Shown piece by piece: positions 15,100 through 17,266 of a stretch of DNA of 17,266 bases (within the stretch, counting starts at the first letter, position 1; every line of letters begins with the position of its first letter). The DNA is from Saprospiraceae bacterium (GTDB taxonomy: Bacteria > Bacteroidota > Bacteroidia > Chitinophagales > Saprospiraceae), in NCBI GenBank assembly GCA_013002625.1, contig JABDJE010000031.1, forward strand, positions 1-17,266, written 5' to 3'. The notes beneath the pieces are model-generated. The model saw only the letters and a list, made by a program, of their open reading frames with translations, made no database searches and had not been told where the DNA came from. Position numbers and translations under genes: made by a program.

Positions 15100-16728
15100 A
15101 TGAAAAGAATTATCCTTTGTGTTTGCGCCATAGCATCCATTTCAAATATTCAAGCGCAATACGTCAGTCATGCCTCCATTCCTGATACAACGGTCGAACT
15201 TGTAATGGACCCTTCTGATTTATCCTATAAATATGCCAGCAGCATTACAAAGGAGGACATGATGAAACATCTAAATATCCTGGCTTCAGATGAATACGAA
15301 GGAAGAGAAACAGGTACGAAAGCCAATGACCTTGCAGCTGTATATATAGCCAGGCATTTTCAGTCTCTGGGTTTACCTACCGTCGGTGAAAATGATACAT
15401 ATTATCAACCCATGGCATTTAACAAAACCTCGTGGAGTGAAAATGCCATTAATATTAATGACAATGATTACCGGCATCTTTGGGATTACCTCTCTTTTGC
15501 TACCATTAACGACCATATGCCTTCATTCAGACCTGAAGAGGTTGTCTTTTTGGGTTTTGGAATCGATGACCCCAGGTACAGTGACTACAAGGGCAATAAT
15601 GTGGAAGGTAAGGTAATCATGATTAACAAGGGAGAGCCTTTTAATGCAGACAGTATTTCATATATAACAGGCACAAAAGCTCCTTCCGATTGGGATGGAA
15701 ATACATGGAAAAAATTAAAGACGGCGCAGGAAAAAGGCGTTAAACTGGTACTTGTAATTGAAAACGAACTTAAGGAGTTTTTGGGAAAGAACAGACGTTT
15801 TTTGGTGAGCTCATCACTTCAATTGGGTGACGGTGAATTAGGGGAGAGAGAATATGCCAATCATATATATATCTCTTCGACTATGGCCAAGGATATCATT
15901 GGTTCAAAGGACAAGAAAATCAAGAAATGGAGAGAGAAAAACACCCGAAAAGGAAAGGCAAAAGATATTTGCCTTAAGCCAGAACTATATATTGACATGC
16001 AAAGAGACGTGGATGTTATTAAGGGGTATAATGTGATGGGATATGTTGAAGGCTCAGATAAAAAAGATGAACTGGTGATTGTGTCGGCACACTATGATCA
16101 TCTTGGCAAAAGGGCAAAAGACATTTTTAATGGAGCAGACGACAATGGATCGGGCACAACAACGGTTCTGGAAATGGCAGAAGCATTTTCCATGGCGAAG
16201 AAAGATGGCAATGGGCCTAGGAGAAGTGTTATGTTTTTGCTTGTTACGGGAGAGGAAAAAGGATTATTGGGTTCAAGGTACTATGCAGAAAACCCTGTGT
16301 ACCCGATCGCAAATACCATTGCAAATGTAAATGTAGATATGGTAGGTCGTGTTGATGCAAAATATGCAGACAATCCTGAATATATATATGTTATTGGTTC
16401 AGACAGGCTAAGTTCAGATCTGCATCGGATCAATGAGGATGTAAATCAGAAGTACTCACAAATTGTTCTGGATTATAAATACAACGACGAGAAGGATCCT
16501 AACAGATATTACTTCAGATCAGACCACTATAATTTTGCAAAAAAAGGTATTCCAGCCATTTTCTTCTTTAGCGGAACTCATGAGGATTATCACAGACCAA
16601 GCGATACAGTAGATAAAATCTTGTTTCCTAAGATGGAAAAGGTCGGCCGTCATATTTTTCATGTCACCTGGGATTTGGCCAACCGGGAAGACCGCATTGT
16701 TGTCGACGGTGAAGTAGATTCTAATTAA
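15100..16728 (+). CDS. Exported M28-family zinc metallopeptidase
   Basis: A 542-residue exported peptidase. Residues 1-19 are a signal peptide ending IQA-Q. The catalytic M28 domain (about 305-530) shows all five expected zinc ligands: H331 in SAHYDHLG, D347 in GADDNGSG, E385/E386 in TGEEKGLLGS (catalytic base plus ligand), D413 in NVDMVGR and H498 in EDYHRPSD. A PA-like insert domain, which usually caps the active site, lies at roughly 145-300. Members are aminopeptidases that trim N-terminal residues from peptides outside the cytoplasm. It starts 13 bases after rpiB and probably shares its transcript. Its 3' end overlaps that of the opposing DUF2279 gene by 8 bases. Substrate preference cannot be read from sequence. 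Confidence 0.94.
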   Translation: MKRIILCVCAIASISNIQAQYVSHASIPDTTVELVMDPSDLSYKYASSITKEDMMKHLNILASDEYEGRETGTKANDLAAVYIARHFQSLGLPTVGENDTYYQPMAFNKTSWSENAININDNDYRHLWDYLSFATINDHMPSFRPEEVVFLGFGIDDPRYSDYKGNNVEGKVIMINKGEPFNADSISYITGTKAPSDWDGNTWKKLKTAQEKGVKLVLVIENELKEFLGKNRRFLVSSSLQLGDGELGEREYANHIYISSTMAKDIIGSKDKKIKKWREKNTRKGKAKDICLKPELYIDMQRDVDVIKGYNVMGYVEGSDKKDELVIVSAHYDHLGKRAKDIFNGADDNGSGTTTVLEMAEAFSMAKKDGNGPRRSVMFLLVTGEEKGLLGSRYYAENPVYPIANTIANVNVDMVGRVDAKYADNPEYIYVIGSDRLSSDLHRINEDVNQKYSQIVLDYKYNDEKDPNRYYFRSDHYNFAKKGIPAIFFFSGTHEDYHRPSDTVDKILFPKMEKVGRHIFHVTWDLANREDRIVVDGEVDSN

Positions 16729-17266
16729 GAAACATCAAATGAAATGTCCATTGCCCATCGGTGCTGTATTCTATAGCAGGAGCGGGTAATTTAAAAATAT
16801 TAAAGCCATCCAAGAGGGTCCTTAAAAATGGAGATTTTGTTTTGATGGCACTCAGGTCATAATCCAATGCCAATACAAACTGTTTGTGTCGACCATAAAG
16901 CACTGGATCTAGAACAATATTTTCATCATTGATTTCCCAACGATTTTCGAATCCACCATACATATTATTTGCTCCGTAACCTAAAGCAAAATCCAACCAC
17001 TTTGGACCATTCCAGGATGGGAAAATAGCATCCATATCCAGAGACATCCAAATGGTTTGAGCATTATAATCCTTAAGCATTCTTTCAATGGATTGCGCCC
17101 CATACAGTGCCCGGGCACGATCGCTTAACTTAAATTCATACAAACCAGTTTCAGATTGAATCCTATCCTCAAGGTATGTGATCGGCCAATAGCTGAACTT
17201 GAACTTAACCTTCTGTTGTCCCCACAGATTTTCCTGAAGCACATAACTTCCAGAGCCGATTAAATT
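16721..17266 (-). CDS. DUF2279-family protein, N-terminus beyond the window
   Basis: The minus-strand frame is open from the right edge (17266) to the TAG at 16721-16723, giving 182 residues without a convincing start. An in-frame GTG at 17242 is not used as the start because the frame continues upstream as NLIGSGSY, in keeping with family sequence. The C-terminal pattern HKQFVLALDYDLSAIKTKSPFLRTLLDGFNIFKLPAPAIEY is characteristic of DUF2279 proteins of Bacteroidota, predicted exported proteins of unknown function. The part seen includes WPITYLEDRIQ, RMLKDYNAQTIWMSLDMDAI and a Trp/Tyr/Gly-rich centre (WLDFALGYGANNMYGGFE). It overlaps the M28 gene tail to tail by 8 bases, so no separate terminator can fit between them. 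Confidence 0.85.
   Translation of the reverse strand, partial: NLIGSGSYVLQENLWGQQKVKFKFSYWPITYLEDRIQSETGLYEFKLSDRARALYGAQSIERMLKDYNAQTIWMSLDMDAIFPSWNGPKWLDFALGYGANNMYGGFENRWEINDENIVLDPVLYGRHKQFVLALDYDLSAIKTKSPFLRTLLDGFNIFKLPAPAIEYSTDGQWTFHLMFLN

Overview
The window looks like chromosomal DNA of a Bacteroidota (Bacteroidetes) bacterium. The main evidence is a PorQ-type component of the type IX secretion system, a DUF2723 giant membrane protein, a DUF2279 protein, a short Bacteroidota-type PabB/PabC pair and many proteins with Bacteroidota-style signal peptides ending in A-Q or S-Q. The DNA is AT-rich and shows few Shine-Dalgarno sequences, which also fits. I cannot place it below phylum level from sequence alone. 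Coding density is high and no stretch longer than about 170 bases lacks a gene. I see no tRNA, rRNA, insertion sequence, phage gene or CRISPR array.

Layout, left to right. (1) 1-1151, minus: an exported TPR-repeat protein whose C-terminus lies at or beyond the left edge. (2) 1201-3817, plus: an NhaC-family transporter translationally coupled (11-base overlap) to a PLP-dependent trans-sulfuration lyase, which suggests transport and breakdown of a sulfur amino acid. (3) 3818-3983: a convergent spacer with a perfect 16+16 inverted repeat and a second copy of part of it. (4) 3984-6952, minus: a three-gene operon of a BlaI/MecI-family repressor, a BlaR1-type M56 metalloprotease whose sensor region is a long acidic repeat domain rather than a penicillin-binding domain, and a small exported protein. 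Two operator-like dyads lie 30 bases apart upstream of it. (5) 7044-9702, minus: a PDZ-domain exported protein followed by pabB and pabC for 4-aminobenzoate (folate) synthesis.

(6) 9783-16728, plus: a MORN-repeat lipoprotein, porQ, a 1018-residue DUF2723 membrane protein, rpiB (overlapping it by one base) and an exported M28 metallopeptidase. (7) 16721-17266, minus: the C-terminal part of a DUF2279 protein, cut by the right edge and overlapping the M28 gene tail to tail by 8 bases.

The most unusual content is the BlaI/BlaR1-like signalling operon. Its sensor protein has a beta-lactam-independent look, the acidic repeat carries the same kind of motif as the nearby PDZ protein, and a palindrome matching the putative BlaI operator at 13 of 16 positions sits 70 bases upstream of the DUF2723 gene. 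Together these raise the possibility of an envelope-stress circuit that links the protease-repressor pair to an envelope glycosylation-type enzyme beside a secretion gene. That link is inference.
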